DNA from: JAGOTP01 sp964415465
GTDB lineage: Bacteria > Patescibacteriota > Patescibacteriia > 2-12-FULL-60-25
DNA length: 20,842 nucleotides
Assembly (NCBI GenBank): GCA_964415465.1
Contig: CAYQAL010000016.1
Coordinates: 1 to 20,842, forward strand
Direction: 5' to 3'
Numbering within the stretch: the stretch's first letter is position 1; each line of letters opens with the position of its first letter. Made by a program: the position numbers and the translations under genes. Shown here piece by piece: positions 6,178 to 13,021 of this stretch. Under the pieces are notes generated by a model. It was not told the origin of the DNA. It ran no database searches and worked only from the letters and a program-made list of their open reading frames with translations.

Positions 6178-7206
6178 CTAGTTTCCAAACCGCTCACGAA
6201 TGGGAATCGGCATGATGTCTGAAATGGATTTTGCTCCCGTCAGTGCCATCACTAAGCGATCAACACCAAACGCGATTCCTGCCGCATCCCCCATCTTGGG
6301 CAAACACTCGATAAATCGATCATCAATTGGCCAAATCTCTTTGCCGAGGGACTTCCGAAGCGCTTGCTCCTCTTCAAAGCGGGCGCGCTGCTCAACCGGG
6401 TTTGAAAGTTCAGCGAATCCGTTTGCTAACTCAAGATCGCCGAAGTAGAACTCTGTACGCAAGGCGTAGCGCGAATCCGTTGGATTCTTCCGAGCGAGCG
6501 CGGCCATGGAAGCTGGGTAGTTATATAAAAAGGTCGGCTGAATCTGCGTCTTGGTTTTATCCGTCCAGCCAAGATACGGCTCGACCTCAACGAGAAAGAT
6601 GCGGAAGAAGAGGTCATCCCACGTATCACTCTCACTTGTCACCATCCCACGCGCTCGAACCAGAGACGCCAAGGTGGCTTTATCTTCTAACACCGCGTCC
6701 AACTCAATACCAGAGTACTGCTTCATGGCCTCCGCCACAGTTAAACGACGAAATGGCCGATCAAGCCAAGCGCGATTAGCAATCCCCTGCGCTCCCGCTT
6801 CGGTCGAGAACCATTCGCGTGCAACTCGCTTTACCATTCCTTCGGTATCCACAAACAACTCCTCCAATCCCGCGTCACGGCGATACCATTCAATCATCAA
6901 AAACTCGACGTCATGCGTTCCATCCCATGGCTCACTGTTCCGAAAACACGGACCAAGATCATAGATCTTCTCAAACCCAGCCGCGAGCAACTTTTTCATC
7001 GCGTACTCTGGCGACGTGATGAGCGCGCCACGATGCTTTGTGCCGTTCTGTTCTTCGATAGAAGACCAGAGCGGTTCGAGGTACGGCTCCTGACCTGGAA
7101 GCCCAACCAAACGCGGCGTGTGAAATTCAAGAAAACCTTGGTCGTCAAAATAGCGACGAACGAACTTCGTAATATCGCCACGAGCAGATAACAATGCGTG
7201 ATTCAT
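6178..7206 (-). CDS. epmA: EpmA-type elongation factor P--lysine ligase (LysRS paralogue)
   Basis: The 342-aa protein is a class II aminoacyl-tRNA synthetase catalytic core lacking the N-terminal anticodon-binding domain of LysRS, the hallmark of EpmA/PoxA/GenX. Motif 1 surrounds FLEFHTPRLV, motif 2 is LGPCFRNSEPWDG to EFLMIEWYRR (84-110), and motif 3 is GIAFGVDRLVM (310-320). The Ala at 312 takes the place of the LysRS Gly, a difference linked in E. coli EpmA to accepting beta-lysine rather than lysine. EpmA attaches the amino acid to the EF-P tip lysine, and efp is the next gene on the strand. No EpmB aminomutase gene is in the window. The ATG at 7206 is preferred; a GTG at 7227 lies in the loop of the hairpin that follows rpsR. 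Confidence 0.92.
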   Translation of the reverse strand: MNHALLSARGDITKFVRRYFDDQGFLEFHTPRLVGLPGQEPYLEPLWSSIEEQNGTKHRGALITSPEYAMKKLLAAGFEKIYDLGPCFRNSEPWDGTHDVEFLMIEWYRRDAGLEELFVDTEGMVKRVAREWFSTEAGAQGIANRAWLDRPFRRLTVAEAMKQYSGIELDAVLEDKATLASLVRARGMVTSESDTWDDLFFRIFLVEVEPYLGWTDKTKTQIQPTFLYNYPASMAALARKNPTDSRYALRTEFYFGDLELANGFAELSNPVEQRARFEEEQALRKSLGKEIWPIDDRFIECLPKMGDAAGIAFGVDRLVMALTGAKSISDIMPIPIRERFGN

Positions 7207-7214
7207 AGAAACGA

Positions 7215-7246
7215 AAGACTCCTGCACCTTACGGCACAGGAGTCTT
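7215..7246. terminator. Hairpin after rpsR, terminator-like, containing the epmA Shine-Dalgarno
   Basis: AAGACTCCTG (7215-7224) pairs perfectly with CAGGAGTCTT (7237-7246) around a 12-nt loop. On the minus strand it follows rpsR by 11 nt and is followed by TTTCGTTTCT, so it can act as a terminator. Its 3' arm on that strand contains AGGAG, 12 nt before the epmA ATG, so the same fold would hide this possible ribosome-binding site. Confidence 0.75.
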
Positions 7247-7257
7247 GTTGTTCAAGC

Positions 7258-7488
7258 TTAGCGAACCAAGTATGGGAGCAACGCCATGAAGCGGGCACGC
7301 TTGATGGCGAGCGCCAACTTGCGCTGGTGCCAACCACACACACCGGAACGCTTGCGAGGGACGATCTTGCCGAACGAGGACAAGTAGCGGCGCAAGGTGT
7401 TGGTGTCTTTGTAGTTCACTTCGGAGGTGTTGATCTGGCAGAAGTGGCAGGTGCGCACTTTTGCGAGCTTGGAATTCTTCTGGTTCAT
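7258..7488 (-). CDS. rpsR: 30S ribosomal protein S18
   Basis: The 76-aa protein matches S18 throughout, with the core YKDTNTLRRYLSSFGKIVPR and the end KLALAIKRARFMALLPY. It is a zinc-binding variant: CHFC near the N-terminus plus CGWH later supplies four ligands. S18 forms a heterodimer with S6 on the 16S rRNA platform. The start is taken at ATG 7488 (MNQKNSK); an ATG at 7500 would add four residues (MHHS). It is the last gene of the rpsF-ssb-rpsR operon and lies 72 nt after ssb. Confidence 0.96.
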   Translation of the reverse strand: MNQKNSKLAKVRTCHFCQINTSEVNYKDTNTLRRYLSSFGKIVPRKRSGVCGWHQRKLALAIKRARFMALLPYLVR

Positions 7489-7560
7489 AGAGTGGTGCAC
7501 GACGAGTCGAAACAGCTAGTACGCGTGCGGGATGAAATGAGTAATGAGACGAACAACCGA

Positions 7561-8046
7561 CTAAAATGGAATGTCTTCAATGCGGATTTCCTGGTCAGAC
7601 ACGGAGCGATCGATTGGATCGTTCACGGCCGACTGCGGAAGCGCTGGACCCGAGGAGGAACCAGAGTTCATCGAGGAAGCTGGAGCTGAGCTTGGCATAC
7701 GAGGCGCGCCATCCGAACCACCGCGGTCGAGCATGATCATGTTCTCGGCGACGATTTCGGTACGTGTGCGCTTCTGGCCATCCTGCGCTTCCCACTCTCG
7801 GGTTTGAATCCGACCTTCCAAAAAAATCTTCTTTCCCTTGGTCAAATACTGCTGACAGATTTCGGCGAGCTTACCCCAAGCCACAATGTTGTGGAACTCA
7901 GTGCGTGTCTGGCGCTGACCTTGTGTATCCGTCCACTGAGCATTGGTCGCAATCCCGAAGGACGCAACGGTTTGCCCGGTAGGCGTGTTTCGCACTTCTG
8001 GATCACGCGTGACGTTTCCGATGAGCTGTGCGCGGTTAAGGTCCAT
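7561..8046 (-). CDS. ssb: Single-stranded DNA-binding protein
   Basis: The 161-aa SSB has an N-terminal OB fold (residues about 1-108), beginning MDLNRAQLIGNVTRDPEVR and including FHNIVAWGKLAEI and the strand KKIFLEGRIQTREW. A Ser/Gly/Pro-rich flexible linker follows (about 110-150), then an acidic tip ending EDIPF, the usual docking peptide for replication and repair proteins. It binds and protects single-stranded DNA as a tetramer. It sits between rpsF (24 nt upstream) and rpsR, the order found in many bacteria. Confidence 0.97.
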   Translation of the reverse strand: MDLNRAQLIGNVTRDPEVRNTPTGQTVASFGIATNAQWTDTQGQRQTRTEFHNIVAWGKLAEICQQYLTKGKKIFLEGRIQTREWEAQDGQKRTRTEIVAENMIMLDRGGSDGAPRMPSSAPASSMNSGSSSGPALPQSAVNDPIDRSVSDQEIRIEDIPF

Positions 8047-8070
8047 AGGAAAAGAGAATGAAAGAGTACG

Positions 8071-8589
8071 TTATTTGGTGCCGTCGAGAGCCGCATCGAT
8101 CTTCTTGTCGAGATCCTCTGCCTTGGTCTCGCCATCCTTGGACTTCTCGTCCTTGGATTCGTCTTTTGCTTCACCGTCCTTCGCCTCGCCTTCTTTTGCT
8201 TCGGACTTTTCGGCATCAGCCTTTTCACGACGGCGAGCGCGCTCTTCTTCGACGTTCACTTCGGTGAACTGCACAAGGTTGAACTTCTGCTCTTCAACAG
8301 ACGTCTCAGAAGCCGTGATGAGGTGGCGCAAAATGTCGTTTGAGATGCGAAGGCTCTCTTCGATCTTGGCGACAGAACCCTGCTCAGCCGTGAAGACAAC
8401 TGCCACGTAGTAGCCGTAGCGCTGCTTGTTGATTTGATACGCCAAGTGGAGCTTACCGAGGCGCTTCACGAGCTCAACGGTCGCACCATACTTGGTAATA
8501 AGATTCGAGATCTTGGTCTCGACATCGCCGACTTCGGTTTCAACAACCGTTGCTGGGATGATGTAAAGCAACTCATAGCGAGCAGCCAT
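8071..8589 (-). CDS. rpsF: 30S ribosomal protein S6 with long charged C-terminal tail
   Basis: The 172-aa protein starts with the S6 signature ARYELLYIIPA and holds the ferredoxin-like S6 fold to about residue 100, including RLGKLHLAYQINKQRYGYYV. Beyond that it carries an about 60-residue extension made almost only of Lys, Glu, Asp, Ala, Ser and Gly, with repeating EAKDGEAKDESKDEKSKDGE-like units; ordinary bacterial S6 is near 95-135 residues. The tail is probably disordered. The ATG at 8589 is chosen because family members begin here; a GTG at 8604 would add five residues. It heads the rpsF-ssb-rpsR operon and has a strong upstream promoter and a foldable leader. Confidence 0.95.
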   Translation of the reverse strand: MAARYELLYIIPATVVETEVGDVETKISNLITKYGATVELVKRLGKLHLAYQINKQRYGYYVAVVFTAEQGSVAKIEESLRISNDILRHLITASETSVEEQKFNLVQFTEVNVEEERARRREKADAEKSEAKEGEAKDGEAKDESKDEKSKDGETKAEDLDKKIDAALDGTK

Positions 8590-8604
8590 ACTCTTGGGTG
8601 ACAC

Positions 8605-8672
8605 GTCCCTTTTTCAGGGATTTTAGCGCTTGGACAAGGCTAAAACTGGCCGGTCACAGTTAAGAATGAAGT
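8605..8672 (-). promoter_or_regulatory. rpsF operon leader with three hairpins, possible S6:S18 autoregulatory site
   Basis: The predicted transcript begins near 8672 and runs over 80 nt before rpsF. On the minus strand AACTG and CAGTT (8661-8657 and 8648-8644) close a loop containing ACCGG. TTTTAGC (8645-8639) then pairs with GCTAAAA (8627-8621), with a CTT/AAG inner stem. Last, CCCTGAAAAAGGG (8619-8607) forms a small hairpin near the start. Many bacteria control this operon by binding of the S6:S18 dimer to a leader hairpin with a CCG element. The loop here is a candidate, unproven. Confidence 0.4.
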
Positions 8673-8678
8673 GCCGCT

Positions 8679-8707
8679 AGACTATAGATTCTTCGCTCGG
8701 TTGTCAA
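8679..8707 (-). promoter_or_regulatory. Promoter of the rpsF-ssb-rpsR operon
   Basis: On the minus strand a perfect -35 TTGACA (8707-8702) is followed by TAGTCT (8684-8679) at 17 bp, or by the better hexamer TATAGT (8686-8681) at 15 bp. The -35 lies just past the stop codon of the orphan gene at 8711. Confidence 0.7.
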
Positions 8708-8710
8708 TAA

Positions 8711-9907
8711 TTACCGTCCTGCAGCGTATGCCTCAACTGGGACATCGACGAGGGCGAATCCCTGAGGGTAGCCTCGCTCACGAGCAGCAATCGCCTGTGT
8801 TTGGGCTAATTCTACGCGAGAGCGTTGCTCTGCCGTTGCATCTGGACGCCCATACCAACGCTGCAACAAGGCATGATGCCCGTGCGCTTCATGATACTGA
8901 GCCCGAAGCTCTATCCGTTCAGGGCTGCGAGATGCCTGATCGACAAAATACAGAGGCGCCAGACGCGTCAATTGACGGTCTAATTCTTGGCGAAGAAGAG
9001 CTGCTTCATCGGCACGCCCAACTTGCCGCCCGAGTACAATTTCTTCTCCGAATCCGGCAAGTCGGCTCTGCTCTTTCACGCGAACCAAATCAAGTTGCTG
9101 TTCAACCACACGTACCAATGATCGAATCGTGAGACGAAGCTTGTGTTCAGCCAATGATTCCGCTGGCGTAGACCCATCTTCGCCTGAACGTTCTGGCGGC
9201 AGGTTCATGAGTTGAAGGACAACCCCTTTATGCAGCTCAATCGCTTCTGCTAGTGAGTACTCTTTCTTTTCCATGGTCTGTTCAAATGCAACGTGCAACG
9301 CGAGTTTACGTAGTTCGGCCTCAACAGTGCGATACTGCTCCCGTGGAGGAGTTGGCTTCTCACGTTTTGACTGACCCTTTCTTGCATCTGGAATGACGCC
9401 AAGACGAATACAGGCTGCTCCATAGGCCATCTCATCCTCCTCCGTTTGCGCTACGAGACGCTGATACGCTTCCGCCAAGACCGAGAACCGTCGGTTTGCA
9501 TCATCTCCAAATCGTTCCGAGAACCGCCGTTCTAGACCAATCTCATTTGGACGCTGTTTACACTTGGCCCATTCAGAGGCTGGTACGCCCAACGCGCTCA
9601 AGCGAACTTCCGCGGCGAGATCCGTTTGCACGAGATCACGATGAAGCTCTTCGTAACGGGCTACGACGCGTTCGTCATACAGTCGCTGGTGTCCATCCGC
9701 TCCGCGTTCAACGCGAACCGTCGGGACGGGTTCTGCAGGTTTCTTTGCAACAACTGGTCGTTTTGTCCTAAAAACTCCCGAATCGTCCTCTACTGGAACA
9801 TACTCACGCTCAAACTGAGGCGCTTCAGGCACGATAACGGTCCGAGGAGGATGCGGAGGGCGTGGGTTGTTCAAACGCTGTTCAAAAGGTGCGCTGCCAA
9901 AGGCCAT
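8711..9907 (-). CDS. Hypothetical helical protein, function unknown
   Basis: I do not recognise this 398-aa protein. The first about 70 residues are rich in Pro, Arg, Val and Glu (RPPHPPRTVIVPEAP and KRPVVAKKPAEPVPTV) and look disordered. The remaining about 320 residues are strongly helical and charged, with many Glu, Arg, Leu and Ala and possible coiled-coil stretches. There is no signal peptide or membrane segment, so it is probably cytoplasmic. It is transcribed divergently from the Trm11-like gene: the start codons are 49 bp apart, and a TATACT box (9923-9918) ends 10 nt before this ATG, implying a very short leader. A second orphan coiled-coil gene lies just beyond the methyltransferase at 11145. 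Confidence 0.75.
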   Translation of the reverse strand: MAFGSAPFEQRLNNPRPPHPPRTVIVPEAPQFEREYVPVEDDSGVFRTKRPVVAKKPAEPVPTVRVERGADGHQRLYDERVVARYEELHRDLVQTDLAAEVRLSALGVPASEWAKCKQRPNEIGLERRFSERFGDDANRRFSVLAEAYQRLVAQTEEDEMAYGAACIRLGVIPDARKGQSKREKPTPPREQYRTVEAELRKLALHVAFEQTMEKKEYSLAEAIELHKGVVLQLMNLPPERSGEDGSTPAESLAEHKLRLTIRSLVRVVEQQLDLVRVKEQSRLAGFGEEIVLGRQVGRADEAALLRQELDRQLTRLAPLYFVDQASRSPERIELRAQYHEAHGHHALLQRWYGRPDATAEQRSRVELAQTQAIAARERGYPQGFALVDVPVEAYAAGR

Positions 9908-9956
9908 AGATAGCGGCAGTATACCGCGCTTTGCCTCACTAGGCTATGATCATCCC
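9908..9956. promoter_or_regulatory. Divergent promoter region with -10 boxes adjacent to both start codons
   Basis: Only 49 bp separate two divergent starts. TATACT on the minus strand (9923-9918) is 10 nt before the ATG at 9907. TATGAT on the plus strand (9945-9950) is 6 nt before the ATG at 9957. Transcription starting 6-8 nt after either box would leave almost no 5' leader. Confidence 0.5.
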
Positions 9957-11105
9957 ATGTCCACGTTTCTCGTCTTTGGAAGTCATCCCGCCTTGTCTCT
10001 GACCGAAGCCCAAGCCGTCTATCCAGACGCTGGGTTACGGTTAGTTGATACGGCCGCCCTTAGCCAAGACGCGCTCGATCCGGCTGTAGCCGTCGATCGC
10101 TTAGGGGGAACCGTGAAAGCCGGCCGTATTTTATTGGAGCTGAAACCGTCACAAGATCTCCTCGCTGGCCTGGTTGAGCTTATTCGTACCCATCCACGCG
10201 GTCGCAAAATCGTGTTTGGATTGACCGTGTTTGGAAAAAGTTCCGCCATTAACGATAAACTCCCGATTGAATTCAAGCGGAAACTTCAAGAAGAAGGGTT
10301 CTCCGCTCGCTGGTTTGCGGATAGTGATGGCAACGTCACGCCAGCTGCGGTGAAAAAAGCTGGGTTACTCGACGAAGGCTACGACATCTGTCTATTTGCT
10401 AATGGCGCCACCATTTCGATTGGTTTCACAGAAACCGTTCAAGACCCAGATGCTTGGACATTGCGCGACATGGGACGCCCATTCCGTGACGCGGAAAATG
10501 GGATGTTACCACCCAAGCTCGCGCGCATTCTCGTGAACTTGGCCGGAGCTGATACGAATCGCCACTTACTTGATCCATTTTGTGGCAGCGGGACTATTCC
10601 CATGGAAGCGGCGCTCTTGGGCTACACCCAGATCACTGGTTCAGACAACGATCCAATGCAGGTGAAAGATACGGAAGGCAACATGCGTTGGTTAGCAGAT
10701 CGTGGATTGATTACCTACGAGCACTTCGGGCAGCTCCGATTTCTTGTGTCAGCTGCCGCATACGCTCATACCCGCGTGTCTGCACCGATTGATGTGATCG
10801 TGACCGAAGGCTACCTCGGAACTCCCTTAAAAGGCCGCGAATCGCAGGCTGTACTCGATAAAGAAGCCCATGCCATCGAGAAAATTTGGAATGATGCCTT
10901 GCCAACCTTTGGAAAACTTCAGCCACCCGGTGGCATTCTGGTGGGCATCTGGCCTGAGTTAACCTCAGCTTATGCACATGCTCAGGTGGATGCGACCAAC
11001 GCAGCCAAGGAAGCGGGCTACGAATTCATCGGTCCGGAAAATCTGGCTTATTCAAGGCCTGAACAGTTCGTTCGACGAAAGATCATTGTTCTGCGAAAAC
11101 AATAA
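9957..11105 (+). CDS. Trm11-like RNA guanine-N2 methyltransferase (UPF0020 family)
   Basis: The 382-aa protein has an N-terminal THUMP-like RNA-binding region (about 1-160), including LTVFGKSS and PIEFKRKLQEEGFSARWF. A Rossmann-fold methyltransferase domain follows. SAM motif I is DPFCGSGTIPMEAALLG at 206-222, the next acidic strand is GSDNDPMQV (228-236), and the catalytic loop is VTEGYLGTPL (282-291). Family enzymes have D/N-P-P-Y or TEPYLG there, so Gly286 is a variation at the usual Pro. Relatives make N2-methylguanosine in tRNA or rRNA; the site cannot be fixed here. The ATG at 9957 is used because the family begins STFLVFGSHPALS; a longer frame from 9867 runs into the divergent gene. 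Confidence 0.85.
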   Translation: MSTFLVFGSHPALSLTEAQAVYPDAGLRLVDTAALSQDALDPAVAVDRLGGTVKAGRILLELKPSQDLLAGLVELIRTHPRGRKIVFGLTVFGKSSAINDKLPIEFKRKLQEEGFSARWFADSDGNVTPAAVKKAGLLDEGYDICLFANGATISIGFTETVQDPDAWTLRDMGRPFRDAENGMLPPKLARILVNLAGADTNRHLLDPFCGSGTIPMEAALLGYTQITGSDNDPMQVKDTEGNMRWLADRGLITYEHFGQLRFLVSAAAYAHTRVSAPIDVIVTEGYLGTPLKGRESQAVLDKEAHAIEKIWNDALPTFGKLQPPGGILVGIWPELTSAYAHAQVDATNAAKEAGYEFIGPENLAYSRPEQFVRRKIIVLRKQ

Positions 11106-11127
11106 AATATTCTAAACGCGCTGGCGC

Positions 11128-11136
11128 TGGTAGACT
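11128..11136 (+). promoter_or_regulatory. Extended -10 promoter box of the coiled-coil gene
   Basis: TG-G-TAGACT fits the extended -10 form TGnTATAAT and ends 8 nt before the ATG at 11145. No good -35 is seen, as expected for this class. Confidence 0.5.
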
Positions 11137-11144
11137 GGAAATAT

Positions 11145-11834
11145 ATGAACCTTCAACACGCGTTCAATACTCCTCCCGCTCCTGCCGCGAAGAAGCCCGA
11201 GAGAAAACGAGACGATGTTGCCGGTGATCCAAGCCTTTTAAAGGCACTCGAAAGCGTTATGTCACCTGCGGATCAATCACGATCAAACACTCCATCCAAA
11301 GGACTACCTGAAGGCATGGACGCGAAAACAGCCGGGAGAGCTCTCGCCTCACTCTTCCCATCCGAAGAGCCGACACTCCCAGGCTTCCCATCCCCGTTAG
11401 CTGCAGCCGAAACAGCCGCAAATGAGGAACGTAAAAAGCGTCTTGAGGCCGCCGAAACAGAGTTGATGGAAGCGCAGCGAGCACTGGCAAAAGTACGTGC
11501 CACGCCGGTTACCCCCTCTACCTACGAAAGCCATCAAGCGGATGTTCAGCAGGCTCTTGAAAACGAACATTTGGCACTTGAGACGTACAACCAACTCCGT
11601 CGAGAAGCGTTAAGAGAAGCGAACGAGGTCAAAGCTGGACTTACCCCAGAGCAACGGGAAGCCCGTCGGGCCAACGATGAAGCCATCAGAGAAGAAGTGG
11701 CGCAATTTGAAGCACGTAAAAAAGGGCTCATTGAAAGCAGTGCTGAAGACGCTCGAAAAGTGGAAGAACTCCGCCGTGCAGTAGATGCTGACGTAGATCA
11801 AGCGTTCAAAAGAACTTTTTACACAAAAGGGTAG
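11145..11834 (+). CDS. Hypothetical coiled-coil protein, function unknown
   Basis: This 229-aa protein is not recognised. Residues 1-90 are Pro/Ala/Ser-rich and low in hydrophobics, with KKPERKRDD near the start. Residues about 90-220 form a long, charged helix with a heptad-like pattern (NEERKKRLEAAETELMEAQ, then ENEHLALETYNQLRREALRE), so a coiled coil is likely. It has no signal peptide or membrane segment. An extended -10 box, TGGTAGACT (11128-11136), ends 8 nt before the ATG, suggesting a separate, leaderless transcript. The gene ends at a strong bidirectional terminator. Confidence 0.75.
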   Translation: MNLQHAFNTPPAPAAKKPERKRDDVAGDPSLLKALESVMSPADQSRSNTPSKGLPEGMDAKTAGRALASLFPSEEPTLPGFPSPLAAAETAANEERKKRLEAAETELMEAQRALAKVRATPVTPSTYESHQADVQQALENEHLALETYNQLRREALREANEVKAGLTPEQREARRANDEAIREEVAQFEARKKGLIESSAEDARKVEELRRAVDADVDQAFKRTFYTKG

Positions 11835-11846
11835 AACAAAGAGCCT

Positions 11847-11881
11847 AAAAAGCCACGCCTCGAATGAGACGTGGCTTTTTT
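11847..11881. terminator. Bidirectional intrinsic terminator
   Basis: AAAAAGCCACG (11847-11857) pairs with CGTGGCTTTTT (11870-11880). Inside, after one c/a mismatch, CTC pairs with GAG around a GAAT loop. It serves the coiled-coil gene on the plus strand and the iron-sulfur operon on the minus strand. Confidence 0.92.
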
Positions 11882-11898
11882 GTGTTGTCGTTATCCTT

Positions 11899-12261
11899 TT
11901 ACGGGTAGATCTGTTTTCCTTCGTCGTCGTACACAAAGATCGCTTGGACGGGACAAGACTGTGCTGCGAGTAAAATCGTTTCAGCGTCTGCTCCATTTTG
12001 ATCGACAATGTAGGCTTTATTTTCTTCGTCGAGCTGAAACACGCCTGGAGCAACCGTCACACAGGGGGCAGCGCCAATACAAATATCGCGGTCGACTTCG
12101 ACTTTGGAAATCTTGAGGACTTTTTTGGCTGGGGCTGGGGAATCAGAAGCTGGCAACGCGGACTGCACGGGGGCAGCAGACAACGCTGGCTGCTCTGGAG
12201 CTGAAGGCAGGGCAGAACCTGGAAGCGGCTGAGTGTGGTTTGGCTGATTATTTGGCTCCAT
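11899..12261 (-). CDS. [3Fe-4S]-type ferredoxin with Pro/Ala-rich N-terminal extension
   Basis: The 120-aa protein has a ferredoxin domain (about 48-120) with cysteines C61 and C67 in CIGAAPC and C103 in SCPVQAI. In ordinary [4Fe-4S] ferredoxins the first block is CxxCxxC; the middle Cys is Ala64 here, so three cysteines remain, as in single [3Fe-4S] ferredoxins. Residues 1-47 are a Pro/Ala/Gln/Ser-rich, probably disordered extension with no signal peptide. The start at ATG 12261 overlaps the end of iscU by 14 bases; a longer frame to 12669 lies inside iscU and is rejected. As the last gene of the operon it probably donates electrons for cluster assembly, the role Fdx has in classical isc operons. 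Confidence 0.85.
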   Translation of the reverse strand: MEPNNQPNHTQPLPGSALPSAPEQPALSAAPVQSALPASDSPAPAKKVLKISKVEVDRDICIGAAPCVTVAPGVFQLDEENKAYIVDQNGADAETILLAAQSCPVQAIFVYDDEGKQIYP

Positions 12262-12955
12262 AGTATTTTTCCATATAGAAACGAAGGAGTTGCTCGGCTT
12301 CCGGAATGCAGGCTGGATCACCGGTTCCAATCTTCGTTTTCGCTTGGAGCTTATCAAAGGTGTCCGCTCCTTCCAAGACAGCCTCTTCAATATCTTTGTC
12401 CGTGACTTTGAGAACCTTGTCGATAATCCGGCCTTCTTCCACCTGAATACGATCGTGCTGACCGGTTTTGCGGAAGTAGTCGTTAATAGCGCTACGTAAA
12501 GCCTTGTCGCCCAACACAGAACAGTGGATTTTACGAGCTGGCAATCCACCCAAGCGCTGCATAATGTCTTGCGGACGAAGCGCCAACGCTTCATCGATTG
12601 TGACTCCCCCGTTTTCCGTGACCATGACAGATAGCATGGACGTCGACGCAATCGCTGAACCGCAACCAAAGGTTTTCCACTTCAGATCTTTGATGCGTTC
12701 GACGCCGTCCGCATCTTTTTCGATGCGTAACCAAATCTTCATCGAATCACCACACGCAGGCGAACCGACGAGACCAAGATAGGCATCGTGATACTCCTCC
12801 TCGTTCTCCAAAAAGTTTCGTGGATGAAAAAAGTGACTCTTCACTTCATCGGTGTAGAACCAGCCTTTATCTTTCGTTGTCGCTACAACGTCGCCCTTGC
12901 GAGCATCGTCGGTTGGAGCAGCGACTGGATTTGTTGGTTGAGCATCTGTGTTCAT
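12248..12955 (-). CDS. iscU: IscU/NifU-like Fe-S scaffold with degenerate BFD-like C-terminal domain
   Basis: The 235-aa scaffold carries the three cluster-ligand cysteines of IscU, C68 in SPACGD, C98 in TFGCGSA and C145 in IHCSVLG. The conserved Asp is D70, and a helix ALRSAINDYF follows C145. After the about 125-residue IscU domain there is a C-terminal segment (about 184-235) reading VTDKDIEEAVLEGADTFDKL and then GTGDPACIPEAEQLL, which resembles the BFD-like [2Fe-2S] domain found after IscU in NifU, but it keeps a single Cys (C216) and so probably cannot hold that cluster. The first about 30 residues are a variable extension. ATG 12955 is preferred to an upstream TTG. It lies 66 nt after iscS and overlaps the ferredoxin gene. 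Confidence 0.93.
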   Translation of the reverse strand: MNTDAQPTNPVAAPTDDARKGDVVATTKDKGWFYTDEVKSHFFHPRNFLENEEEYHDAYLGLVGSPACGDSMKIWLRIEKDADGVERIKDLKWKTFGCGSAIASTSMLSVMVTENGGVTIDEALALRPQDIMQRLGGLPARKIHCSVLGDKALRSAINDYFRKTGQHDRIQVEEGRIIDKVLKVTDKDIEEAVLEGADTFDKLQAKTKIGTGDPACIPEAEQLLRFYMEKYYGAK

Positions 12956-12973
12956 ATATGTTGTTAGCAAAAT

Positions 12974-13019
12974 GGTTCAAAGCAAGTATGTTCGCGAACG
13001 ACCGAGCACTGTTTGAACC
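12974..13019 (-). repeat. Intercistronic inverted repeat between iscS and iscU
   Basis: GGTTCAAA (12974-12981) and TTTGAACC (13012-13019) form a perfect 8-bp stem. The loop contains the 10-bp palindrome GTTCGCGAAC (12990-12999). On the minus strand the structure follows the iscS stop codon and is followed by ATTTTGC, so it could be a weak terminator, an RNA-processing site or a stabilising hairpin. Confidence 0.55.
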
Positions 13020-13021
13020 TC

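Noticed and set aside
7198..7689. 163-aa plus-strand frame across rpsR and the end of ssb.
   Set aside because: It is opposite two certain genes and has no family features.
12262..12669. Upstream extension of the ferredoxin frame inside iscU.
   Set aside because: It is antisense-free but out of frame with the well-supported iscU, and its residues look random; the ferredoxin start at 12261 is sufficient.
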